A stretch of 59,503 bases of DNA, taken from Bacteroidales bacterium. GTDB taxonomy: Bacteria > Bacteroidota > Bacteroidia > Bacteroidales > UBA932. Under the pieces are notes generated by a model. That model saw only the letters and a list, made by a program, of their open reading frames with translations. It was not told where the DNA came from and ran no database searches. Shown here piece by piece: positions 24,643-31,977 of this stretch (within the stretch, counting starts at the first letter, position 1; each line of letters opens with the position of its first letter). The DNA lies in contig JAEEQS010000011.1 of NCBI GenBank assembly GCA_016285455.1, positions 1 to 59,503 of the forward strand, written 5' to 3'. A program made the translations under genes and the position numbers.

Positions 24643-26508
24643 ATGCCTATCAAAGACAAAGATATAATAAAAAAAGAGATTATTTCCATACTTCCCCAGC
24701 AACCCGGCGTCTACCAGTTCCTGGACGAGGGCGGAAAAGTCATATATGTAGGCAAGGCCAAGAATCTGAAAAAGAGGGTGAGCTCATACTTTGTCTCTCC
24801 AGACAGGCTAAATGCCAAGACAAAGGTTCTGGTAGAGAAAATCGCCGATGTAAAATACACGGTGGTGGAAAACGAGCAGGATGCATTCCTCCTGGAAAAC
24901 AACCTGATAAAGGAAAGCCAGCCGCGCTACAACATTCTTCTTAAAGACAGCAAGACATACCCGTGGATCTGCATCAAGAACGAGCCGTTCCCGAGGGTTT
25001 TCATAACCAGAAAACTGGAAAGAGACGGGTCTTCATATTTTGGCCCGTACAGCTCAGCGGCATATGCCCACAGCCTTGTGGATATGTTCCACTCAATGTT
25101 CAGGCTGAGAACCTGTTCTCTCAAACTCAATAAAGAAGACATAGCAAAGGGCAAATTCAAGGAGTGCCTCAACTTCCACATCGGCAAATGCGACGCCCCG
25201 TGCGTGGGGAAAATCGCTGAGATTGATTACAACGAAAACATAGAGGCCGTAAAGAGCATTCTCAAGGGAAACTCTTCTCAGATGATAAGGCTCTTCAAAG
25301 ACAAGATGACAGAGGCGGCGTCCAAGATGGAGTTTGAACTAGCCCAGGCCTACAAGGAGAGGATGCAGCTTCTTTCCGCCCATTATAACAAGTCTCTGAT
25401 AGTCCAGCCAACACTTGCAAACATAGACGTTTTCTCCATAGTCTTCACAGACAGCGTAAAGAAAACGGAGGGCAAAGGTTCAGCCTTCGGAAACTATTTC
25501 CGCGTAACCAACGGCTGCATAACCAGAGTCCTGAACCTTGAACTCAAAACCCAGACGGACCTTTCAGAAGAAGACACGGGAAAAAAGGAAATCCTCACCC
25601 ATTTTATGCTGAGCGTTTACAATATCCTCAGCGATGCAGATGAAAAGCCTTGCAAGGAAGTGCTGGTGCCATTCCTTCCGAAAGAGGGTATCCTTTCTTC
25701 TGACCACAACATACACGTTCCGCTGAAGGGCGACAAGCTTTCATTGCTGGAACTTTCCACCAAGAACGCCAAGGAGTTCATGCTTCAGGCCCTCAAGCAG
25801 GAAGCCCTCAAGAACCCTGAAGAAAAGAAGAGCATAGGCGTTGAGATGCTCAAGAGAGACCTTCACCTGAAAGAGTATCCTATTCACATAGAGTGCTTCG
25901 ATAATTCCAACATCCAGGGAACTGATCCGGTTGCTTCCTGCGTGGTATTCCGCAACGGAAAGCCTTCCAAGAAAGACTACCGCAAATTCAACATCAAGAC
26001 CGTTGTCGGCGCCAACGACTTTGCCTCTATGTATGAGGTTGTATATCGCCGATATTCCAGACTGATGGAAGAAAACAGGGAAGACCTTCCTCAGCTTGTT
26101 GTTGTGGATGGCGGAAGGGGCCAGCTGGACTTTGCCCACCAGGCTCTCAAAGATCTCGGCCTGGAAAAGGACATCCCTATCATAGGCATAGCCAAGCGTC
26201 TGGAGGAACTGATCCGCCCTGGCGATCCTAACCCGCTCTTCTTGGACAAGAATTCCCCGAGCCTGAAGATAATTATGCAGCTCAGAGACGAGGCTCACCG
26301 ATTCGGCATCACTTTCCACCGCAGCCTAAGGCTCAAGCGCCAGACAAAATCCGAGCTAAAGGAAATCAAAGGCATTGGAGACGCCACTTCAAAGAAGCTT
26401 CTCCAGCATTTCAAGAGCGTGGAAAGAATCAAAAAAGCCACTGAAGCGGAACTGGCCGCCGTTATCGGCAAATCTGCCGCAAAGAAAGTGTTCGCTCACT
26501 TCAACTAA
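24643..26508 (+). CDS. uvrC: UvrABC excinuclease subunit C
   Basis: This 621-residue protein has the full UvrC order: GIY-YIG nuclease (residues 12-95, GVYQFLDEGGKVIYVGKAKN), a UVR motif (MEFELAQAYKERMQLL, near 230), the RNase H-like 5' nuclease (IECFDNSN, VVDGGRGQL), and a C-terminal helix-hairpin-helix (KGIGDATSKKLLQHF). It makes both incisions in nucleotide excision repair. The last 39 codons recur downstream at 36081-36203 as a detached fragment, so the 3' end is a recombination point. Confidence 0.97.
   Translation: MPIKDKDIIKKEIISILPQQPGVYQFLDEGGKVIYVGKAKNLKKRVSSYFVSPDRLNAKTKVLVEKIADVKYTVVENEQDAFLLENNLIKESQPRYNILLKDSKTYPWICIKNEPFPRVFITRKLERDGSSYFGPYSSAAYAHSLVDMFHSMFRLRTCSLKLNKEDIAKGKFKECLNFHIGKCDAPCVGKIAEIDYNENIEAVKSILKGNSSQMIRLFKDKMTEAASKMEFELAQAYKERMQLLSAHYNKSLIVQPTLANIDVFSIVFTDSVKKTEGKGSAFGNYFRVTNGCITRVLNLELKTQTDLSEEDTGKKEILTHFMLSVYNILSDADEKPCKEVLVPFLPKEGILSSDHNIHVPLKGDKLSLLELSTKNAKEFMLQALKQEALKNPEEKKSIGVEMLKRDLHLKEYPIHIECFDNSNIQGTDPVASCVVFRNGKPSKKDYRKFNIKTVVGANDFASMYEVVYRRYSRLMEENREDLPQLVVVDGGRGQLDFAHQALKDLGLEKDIPIIGIAKRLEELIRPGDPNPLFLDKNSPSLKIIMQLRDEAHRFGITFHRSLRLKRQTKSELKEIKGIGDATSKKLLQHFKSVERIKKATEAELAAVIGKSAAKKVFAHFN
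24657..24664 (-). promoter_or_regulatory. -7 box for the OlsF-like acyltransferase gene
   Basis: TATCTTTG on the minus strand, 26 bases before the ATG at 24630 and inside the first codons of uvrC. The two promoters overlap each other's genes. Confidence 0.5.
26392..26453 (+). repeat. 62-bp direct repeat, copy 1 (uvrC 3' end)
   Basis: Bases 26392-26453 are identical to 36084-36145. Beyond this block the two copies drop to roughly two-thirds identity at DNA level while the encoded residues stay nearly the same. This is the left boundary of a possible integrated or recombined segment. Confidence 0.9.
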
Positions 26509-26530
26509 AAATCCCCCGGGGTGGTGGTGT

Positions 26531-26565
26531 AACGAATTATTTTACGATTTGTAACATATGTTTAT
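26531..26565 (+). promoter_or_regulatory. Conserved upstream element, copy 1 (candidate regulator site)
   Basis: This 35-bp stretch contains TTTTACGATTTG (26540-26551) and closely matches 36215-36249, both located 70-95 bp upstream of a small peptide gene. Of 26 core positions 22 agree and all differences are transitions. The position upstream of a -7 box (TAAATTTG, 26600-26607) fits an AraC-type activator site. That the kelch/AraC regulators bind here is inference. Confidence 0.6.
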
Positions 26566-26599
26566 CTGTATTGAGTCTGTCTCAAAAGAAGCCCGCGTC

Positions 26600-26607
26600 T
26601 AAATTTG
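26600..26607 (+). promoter_or_regulatory. -7 box of accessory module 1
   Basis: TAAATTTG, 29 bases before the small peptide gene. There is no -33 match at normal spacing, which would suit an activator-dependent promoter. Confidence 0.5.
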
Positions 26608-26636
26608 AATTATAATTAATTCAAAAAAACAGGCTT

Positions 26637-26792
26637 ATGCTTACTATTCGCGACCTGGAGCCACTTTCTTATCTGGCTCCTAAAATCAAAATCTACGTAT
26701 GCAATCCGGAAGGGATCATATGCACCAGTGGCGACACAGAGAGTTACCACGACGGTGAAGAATATGGTGACGATGATTTCACTTCAAACTAG
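26637..26792 (+). CDS. Small acidic peptide gene, module 1 first copy
   Basis: This 51-codon frame is shared in pattern with the small genes at 31818 and 36316. It has a positively charged start, a P-x-I-K-I-Y-V core, GIICTSGDTESY, and an acidic end EEYGDDDFTSN. The stop lies 19 bases before a lipoprotein gene, with two GGAGG-like sites between. No signal peptide or membrane helix is seen. Similar short frames precede fimbrillin-like genes in Bacteroidales, and their role is unknown. Conservation of the acidic tail between copies that differ elsewhere argues for real translation. Confidence 0.7.
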   Translation: MLTIRDLEPLSYLAPKIKIYVCNPEGIICTSGDTESYHDGEEYGDDDFTSN

Positions 26793-26811
26793 GAGGAACG
26801 GAGGAACTGCC

Positions 26812-29811
26812 ATGAAAAAGATACTTGCAATTATTCTCGCGATTAGCGCGGGATTGTTTGTTTCCTGCACCCAGGAAGACAATATCGAGACAAAACCAGA
26901 AGTTGAAGTCTCCAAGGGACCGGTTTTCACCGCCACCACCGAACCGACTACCAAGATAGCTCTGGAAAAGGAAGGCGACACCTACAAAGTCTTATGGCGC
27001 AGCGGAGACATGATTGCCGTAAGAAATTACGTTTTTGGAACTCCACCTGTAGGATTCTACACTACGACCAGCAACACGTCCCATGGTGATTTCACCTACC
27101 ACAGCGGAACCGAGTTGACAACCGGGTCTTACTATGCTTTTTATCCCGCAGAATACTGGAGTGAACAAAATGCGGCATATCCGATTACCCAGAATTACAC
27201 CCCTGGAGTTATTAAGGCTCCTATGTTTGCATACAGCACTACCACAAATCTTCAGTTCAAGAATATCGGCGGTTTGATCAGAATAAACCTCAAGACGCCT
27301 TTGACGGGAAAGAAGATCAAGAAAATCTATCTCTATTCCTCAGCCCAGAGCTTGAGCGGCACCATTACAAACATAACCTCGCTTAACAGCAATCCCACCG
27401 CAACTGTTGACAAAAACAGTCCGGCCCAGCATCCTGTGGTTCTGGATTGTGGCAATAACGGTGTAGAGATAGGTTCAGACCCGATACCATTCTATATAGC
27501 GGTTCCGGCAAACACATATACCGATCTCACAATTGGTGTAATAACTGTAGAAGGCATAAAGCAGACATACACCCTGAATTCAGACAAAAGCATAGTGGTT
27601 GAGAGAAATTCCATCGCAGACATTACCCTTACTTTCAACAAGGATCCAGAAATTACCGACCTCAGCGAGAACGGCACGGCCAATACCTATATAGCAATGC
27701 CGAGAGGCTATTATAAGTTCAAGGCCACCGTAAAAGGTAACGGCGGTCTCGATCCTGTTACCGGAACAACGGCCACGGAGATAAACAAGAACGACATCAG
27801 CGGAGTTACCGTACTGTGGGATCTTAAGCAGAGAGGCAATGTCGTATACCATGACGGAAAGATGCAGGCCCATGATATTTATTATCACGACGGCTATGTA
27901 TATTTCTATAAAAACTACAACCTTGAAGGAAACTCTTATGTGGCCATTTTCAAAGACAAGGAAGGTGGAACTGACGGAGTTTACGACAAGGATATAGACG
28001 AAATACTTTGGAGCTGGCTCATCTGGGCAACCACTCCGGGCACCGTGGTTTACAACGGCAATCAGTTCCTGGACCGCAACATCGGTTCGGTAACAACTGG
28101 AACTTTCGACGACGGAAGCTACACCGCAGGTTTCAGCTATCAGTGGGGAAGACCTGCCCCGTTCGCGTCTTCATTAGGGCAGGCATATACTCCTTTCAAT
28201 TACGTCCCTCCAAGAACCTCTGTCTTCTCATTTGAGAACATAGGAAACGGAACTACAGTAGACCACGCCATCTCACATCCAGTCACATTCTTCTACCATG
28301 GCAGCAGAAGCAACTGGATGCCGGATAATGCAACTTGCATGACCCTTTGGTCTGATAACGAAAAGACCATCTACGACCCGTCTCCTGTAGGTTGGAAAGT
28401 TCCTTCAAAGGCCCAACTGACCGGAATAACATCTGCAATATCCTTCTATGGATCCGGTTTTATCGGCCCTGGCAGCAGTTCAGATTTCGGATATGGAAAT
28501 CCAGGCTCCGTATTGCTATGGAGCAGCACCTGTGACAACAGTGACGGTTTCATTGGAGCCTGGGCAAACGCTTATGGCTCAATGTATAAAAAATATAGTA
28601 GCTGGCCTGACGTATATATGATGTCCGGAATGCCTATCCGTCCGGTTCGGGATGAGGCTTCTTTGACATACGCAGACCTGAGTGCAGAGGAAACAGCCAA
28701 CTGCTACATAATTTCCAGTTCCGGAGACTATAAGTTCAAGGCTACCGTAAGAGGTAATGGAGCTGCTACGCTTGCAGGCGTCAGCAAAACCATAAGCGCT
28801 TCTGAAATCGCTTCGGCTAACCTTCTTTGGGCAAGTTACGGAACCACTACCGCCCCGGTAGAGGGTGAAATGCTGTACGGCGTACGCTATGAGGACGGTT
28901 ATGTATATTTCCGCGTTCCTGAAACCTTCCATGAAGGCAATGCGGTAATTGCCATCAAGAATTCCGGCGGAACGATTCTCTGGAGCTGGCATCTGTGGTT
29001 TACCGTAACAGACCTTGCCTCTCTTGCCCAGACTTACAATAGCGGCGCCGTATTCATGGACCGCAACCTGGGAGCGTTGACTAGAACCCATAGCAACTCC
29101 AACACCTTCGATTACGGTCTTATGTACCAGTGGGGAAGAAAAGATCCGTTCCAGAACTCCGTTTCCCCTGGTTTTACCAGCGGTTACGTATCTTCAAGCG
29201 ACTGGGCTACCTGTTACATTCCGGCTACTCTTGGAACAGCGGAATCCCGTGCCGTTGTGTCAAACCCTACAGTTGCCTCAATGGTTGCTTATCCAACTAC
29301 ATTCAGTAACGGATCTTACTTTAACAGTTCTTTAGACCGCGACAACTGGGCTACAGACATTACCGAAGATCTGTGGCAGGAAAGCAAAACCATCTTTGAC
29401 CCTTGTCCTTCCGGATGGAAAGTACCTGACAAGAGCGCCTGGAACGAAACGTTCGTCGGTTGGCTGAATGGGCATAGTTTCTATCAAGACGGTTTTTATA
29501 TTGACGAAGGTGGAATTAAATGCCGCTTCCCTGGTATTGCCGCCCGTATGCCACAAGTTGTCTATGGTTCTCATTCGGGTACAAGCTATAAGCTTATGAA
29601 TGGAGAGGGAGCTCTTGAAAGAACAAGTTATTATCATGTTCTCGTATGGGCTCAAAACGGTGTGCTGTTAAAAGAGAAATTCTATTTCGAGGATGATGGT
29701 ATTTATGGTCTCACCTCCAACCCTACCGGAGTTTATAACTATTCCGATTTTGGAAACGTCCGCAATTTGTACAAGACCAGAGGCGGTAGCGTACGCTGCG
29801 TAAGGGAATAG
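26812..29811 (+). CDS. Fimbrillin-like surface lipoprotein L1 with two repeated C-terminal modules
   Basis: This 999-residue lipoprotein has a type II signal ending in GLFVSC, followed by TQEDN, which resembles the acidic lipoprotein export signal for surface display in Bacteroidota. Residues about 35-300 match the N-terminal domain of fimbrillin-like proteins (TTEPTTKIALEKEGDTYKV, then a basic-patch beta sandwich). Two modules of about 320 residues follow, each starting with D-L-S-x-N/E and YKFKATVKGNG, carrying LWSWxxWxT and FMDRNLGALT or equivalents, and ending in FISUMP-like folds (MSGMPIRPVRDE; GGSVRCVRE). The ATG at 26812 is preceded by a strong GGAGG, rare in this phylum. Probably an adhesin or ligand-binding surface protein. 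Confidence 0.8.
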   Translation: MKKILAIILAISAGLFVSCTQEDNIETKPEVEVSKGPVFTATTEPTTKIALEKEGDTYKVLWRSGDMIAVRNYVFGTPPVGFYTTTSNTSHGDFTYHSGTELTTGSYYAFYPAEYWSEQNAAYPITQNYTPGVIKAPMFAYSTTTNLQFKNIGGLIRINLKTPLTGKKIKKIYLYSSAQSLSGTITNITSLNSNPTATVDKNSPAQHPVVLDCGNNGVEIGSDPIPFYIAVPANTYTDLTIGVITVEGIKQTYTLNSDKSIVVERNSIADITLTFNKDPEITDLSENGTANTYIAMPRGYYKFKATVKGNGGLDPVTGTTATEINKNDISGVTVLWDLKQRGNVVYHDGKMQAHDIYYHDGYVYFYKNYNLEGNSYVAIFKDKEGGTDGVYDKDIDEILWSWLIWATTPGTVVYNGNQFLDRNIGSVTTGTFDDGSYTAGFSYQWGRPAPFASSLGQAYTPFNYVPPRTSVFSFENIGNGTTVDHAISHPVTFFYHGSRSNWMPDNATCMTLWSDNEKTIYDPSPVGWKVPSKAQLTGITSAISFYGSGFIGPGSSSDFGYGNPGSVLLWSSTCDNSDGFIGAWANAYGSMYKKYSSWPDVYMMSGMPIRPVRDEASLTYADLSAEETANCYIISSSGDYKFKATVRGNGAATLAGVSKTISASEIASANLLWASYGTTTAPVEGEMLYGVRYEDGYVYFRVPETFHEGNAVIAIKNSGGTILWSWHLWFTVTDLASLAQTYNSGAVFMDRNLGALTRTHSNSNTFDYGLMYQWGRKDPFQNSVSPGFTSGYVSSSDWATCYIPATLGTAESRAVVSNPTVASMVAYPTTFSNGSYFNSSLDRDNWATDITEDLWQESKTIFDPCPSGWKVPDKSAWNETFVGWLNGHSFYQDGFYIDEGGIKCRFPGIAARMPQVVYGSHSGTSYKLMNGEGALERTSYYHVLVWAQNGVLLKEKFYFEDDGIYGLTSNPTGVYNYSDFGNVRNLYKTRGGSVRCVRE

Positions 29812-29820
29812 TTTCTTTCA

Positions 29821-29913
29821 ATGAATTATTATAAAAAGATTATCTCGATGAAAAAGGCGGGGGAGAAGATTATGGAGAAGGAGATTTCAATTCTTAATTG
29901 CGGAGGAAGAGTT
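29821..29913 (+). pseudogene. Decayed small peptide gene before L2
   Basis: The 93 bases between L1 and L2 end in TTCTTAATTGCGGAGG, matching the stop and ribosome-site region that follows the intact small gene before L3 (TTCTTAATCGCGGAGG). The middle coding part and the acidic tail are missing and the frame now runs into L2. I read this as a deleted copy of the peptide gene. The similarity is short, so this is tentative. Confidence 0.4.
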
Positions 29914-31812
29914 ATGAAAAAGTTATTTGTATTTATTACCGCCCTTAGCCTAGGCCTGTTCTTCTCCTGCTCAAAGGAAGACGCCGTAACAGGCGAACCT
30001 GAAACCCAGAAGGGAAAGGTGGTGTTCAGGGCAACCACAGAACCCGCAACCAAGACCGCGCTGGAACAGGACGGGAGCTCCTACAAGGTTGTGTGGCAGA
30101 ACGGAGACCGGATAACCGTAGTGGACGGGGCTTCAAATGTCGGAGTTTATTCAACGACAAGCACCACCACCCGTGCCGATTTCACTTTTGAAAGCGGAAC
30201 GGAAGCCACAACTCCGAATTACAAGGCATTCTATCCGGCAACCATGTACAACAGCGGAACCCCAACCCTTCCGGCAACCCAGAACTATGCAGAGGGCAAC
30301 ATTTCCGGCTCACCGATGTATTCGGAGAGCGGCACGGAAAGCCTGGCGTTCAAGAATATCTGCGGAATCATCCGGCTGAATGTAAGCACAACCCTCAGCG
30401 GAAAGAAGGTTAGAAAAATCATCCTTTCCGCAGACCAGGGGATGAGCGGGGCAATCACCAACGCCGCAACTCTCGCTGCAGACGGCTATGTGGCAACCGT
30501 TTCCGGAACGGCTGGTGTAACTCTGGATTGCGGAGAGAGCGGAGTCAGCATAGGCAGCACGGCCACTCCGTTCCATTTCTCCGTTCCGGCAAACACCTAC
30601 ACCGGCCTGGAGATTACAGTTATCACCACAGACGGCCTTTCACAGACACGCACCCTAAAGTCCGGCAAAAGCATTGTGGTGGGGAGAAGCAGTCTTGCCG
30701 GCATCTCACTGTCTTTTAATGACATTATGCTGGTAATCGATTTAACCGAGTCCAATGACGAGGTAACCATTCCGGCCGGGGTTAACGCCAAACTGATTGG
30801 CAGCAACATTAACCGGAGTGTTATCATAGAGGGTGGCGGCTCCACCGTTTATCTGGATAATGCTACTATGTCCAAAATCAATGTTCAGGACGATGCTATC
30901 ATTGAATTAACCGGGACAAATGCTATCAATTCTTCTTATAACAACCCTATCGATATAAAAGAAGGAAGTACCGTAACCTTCAGAGGAGACGGCACCATCA
31001 ATCTATACGCTTATTATTGTTCCGGGGCAATTGCTTGTGAAAACAATAATGCCAACATAGTCATTGAGGGTGGCACTTTGAATCTGGTTGCCGGAGCAGG
31101 AGCAATCCACGCAATCAGTGCAGGAGGTTTAACAATCTCAGGGGGAACAGTAAGCACCAGCGGTAACATTTATGCAGAAAAGGATGTTACCATTTCCGGT
31201 GGAGAGGTTAACGCAATAGGCGGCGCCCAAGGAATATATGTAAATGGCGGGGATCTGCTTATCACCGGAGGAACGATTGTCGCCGAACAGACGGAAGGTC
31301 TTTCCTGGGGAAGCGGACCGAACGCACTTGTTGCGGGCATTGTTGTAAACACTAAAGACGGAGGCGGAGCCGAAGGCGGCAACCTGACCATTTCCGGCGG
31401 TACCGTCAACGCCATCGGGCATATCGGTCCCGGCATTGGTTCGGTCTGGACCCGAAGCGGCTGGTCTTATTCTTCCTGGACAAAGAGCATTGTAATTTCC
31501 GGCGGTACGGTAACTGCCAGCACGGAAGCTTCTGACTTTGGAGCCATACATTACAGTGGCTTTGGAAATGCGACAAGATGCGACGTGATCACCATTACCG
31601 AAGGAATCACTAAACTTACCCTGATCAAGGGAGCCACCGCCGCCAAGATGTTCAGTTCCGGCGATGTTTCAGCCACATTTACGGTTGACGGCAAAGACAT
31701 GACCGGATACCTGACTGACCCCGCTTCTGTTGACTGGACCTTTGACCATATCCAGCGGACAGTCTCAACAACAACTAACGAAAACGACACCTGGACATTT
31801 ACAAAGAAATAA
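29914..31812 (+). CDS. Fimbrillin-like surface lipoprotein L2 with beta-helix C-terminus
   Basis: This 632-residue lipoprotein has a lipobox LFFSC followed by SKED, an export-signal-like acidic run. The N-terminal fimbrillin-like domain (about residues 25-275) has 410 bp of near-identical DNA in L3. The C-terminal half has repeated strands such as NIVIEGGTLNLVAG, GGLTISGGTVSTSG and DVTISGGEVNAIGG, typical of a right-handed beta-helix or Cthe_2159-type carbohydrate-binding domain. The open frame extends 31 codons upstream without a stop through what looks like a decayed small peptide gene. The ATG after GCGGAGG at 29914 is the likely start. Confidence 0.78.
   Translation: MKKLFVFITALSLGLFFSCSKEDAVTGEPETQKGKVVFRATTEPATKTALEQDGSSYKVVWQNGDRITVVDGASNVGVYSTTSTTTRADFTFESGTEATTPNYKAFYPATMYNSGTPTLPATQNYAEGNISGSPMYSESGTESLAFKNICGIIRLNVSTTLSGKKVRKIILSADQGMSGAITNAATLAADGYVATVSGTAGVTLDCGESGVSIGSTATPFHFSVPANTYTGLEITVITTDGLSQTRTLKSGKSIVVGRSSLAGISLSFNDIMLVIDLTESNDEVTIPAGVNAKLIGSNINRSVIIEGGGSTVYLDNATMSKINVQDDAIIELTGTNAINSSYNNPIDIKEGSTVTFRGDGTINLYAYYCSGAIACENNNANIVIEGGTLNLVAGAGAIHAISAGGLTISGGTVSTSGNIYAEKDVTISGGEVNAIGGAQGIYVNGGDLLITGGTIVAEQTEGLSWGSGPNALVAGIVVNTKDGGGAEGGNLTISGGTVNAIGHIGPGIGSVWTRSGWSYSSWTKSIVISGGTVTASTEASDFGAIHYSGFGNATRCDVITITEGITKLTLIKGATAAKMFSSGDVSATFTVDGKDMTGYLTDPASVDWTFDHIQRTVSTTTNENDTWTFTKK
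29965..30374 (+). repeat. 410-bp near-identical block, copy 1 (in L2)
   Basis: Bases 29965-30374 match 32029-32438 with one difference seen (C at 29994, G at 32058). Identity begins at the lipobox and stops abruptly inside the N-terminal domain. Confidence 0.92.
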
Positions 31813-31817
31813 TCTAT

Positions 31818-31961
31818 ATGAAAACTATCGCGAAAAAGGTTTATGAATCCCCCTACATAAGGATTTATGAGGTAACTCAGCAATGCGTTCTCTGCCAAAG
31901 CGGAAACACAGAGAATTACGATACCGGAGAAGAGTATGATGACGATGATTTTACTTCTTAA
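31818..31961 (+). CDS. Small acidic peptide gene, module 1 second copy
   Basis: This 47-codon frame has an SPYIRIYEV core, CVLCQSGNTENY and the tail EEYDDDDFTS. It shares the pattern x-I-x-I-Y-x-V, CxxSG(D/N)TE(S/N)Y, G-E-E-Y and DDDFTS with the gene at 26637. It starts 5 bases after the L2 stop and ends 16 bases before the L3 ATG, so it is in the same transcript and probably translationally coupled to L3. Cysteine spacing CVLC may bind metal or form a disulfide. Function unknown. Confidence 0.7.
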   Translation: MKTIAKKVYESPYIRIYEVTQQCVLCQSGNTENYDTGEEYDDDDFTS

Positions 31962-31977
31962 TCGCGGAGGAACTGTC

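Noticed and set aside
30700..31800. CRISPR-like repeats in the GG-rich strand region of L2
   Set aside because: The repeats are protein-level beta-helix turns (SGGTV/ISGG) of irregular length, with no identical DNA spacers.
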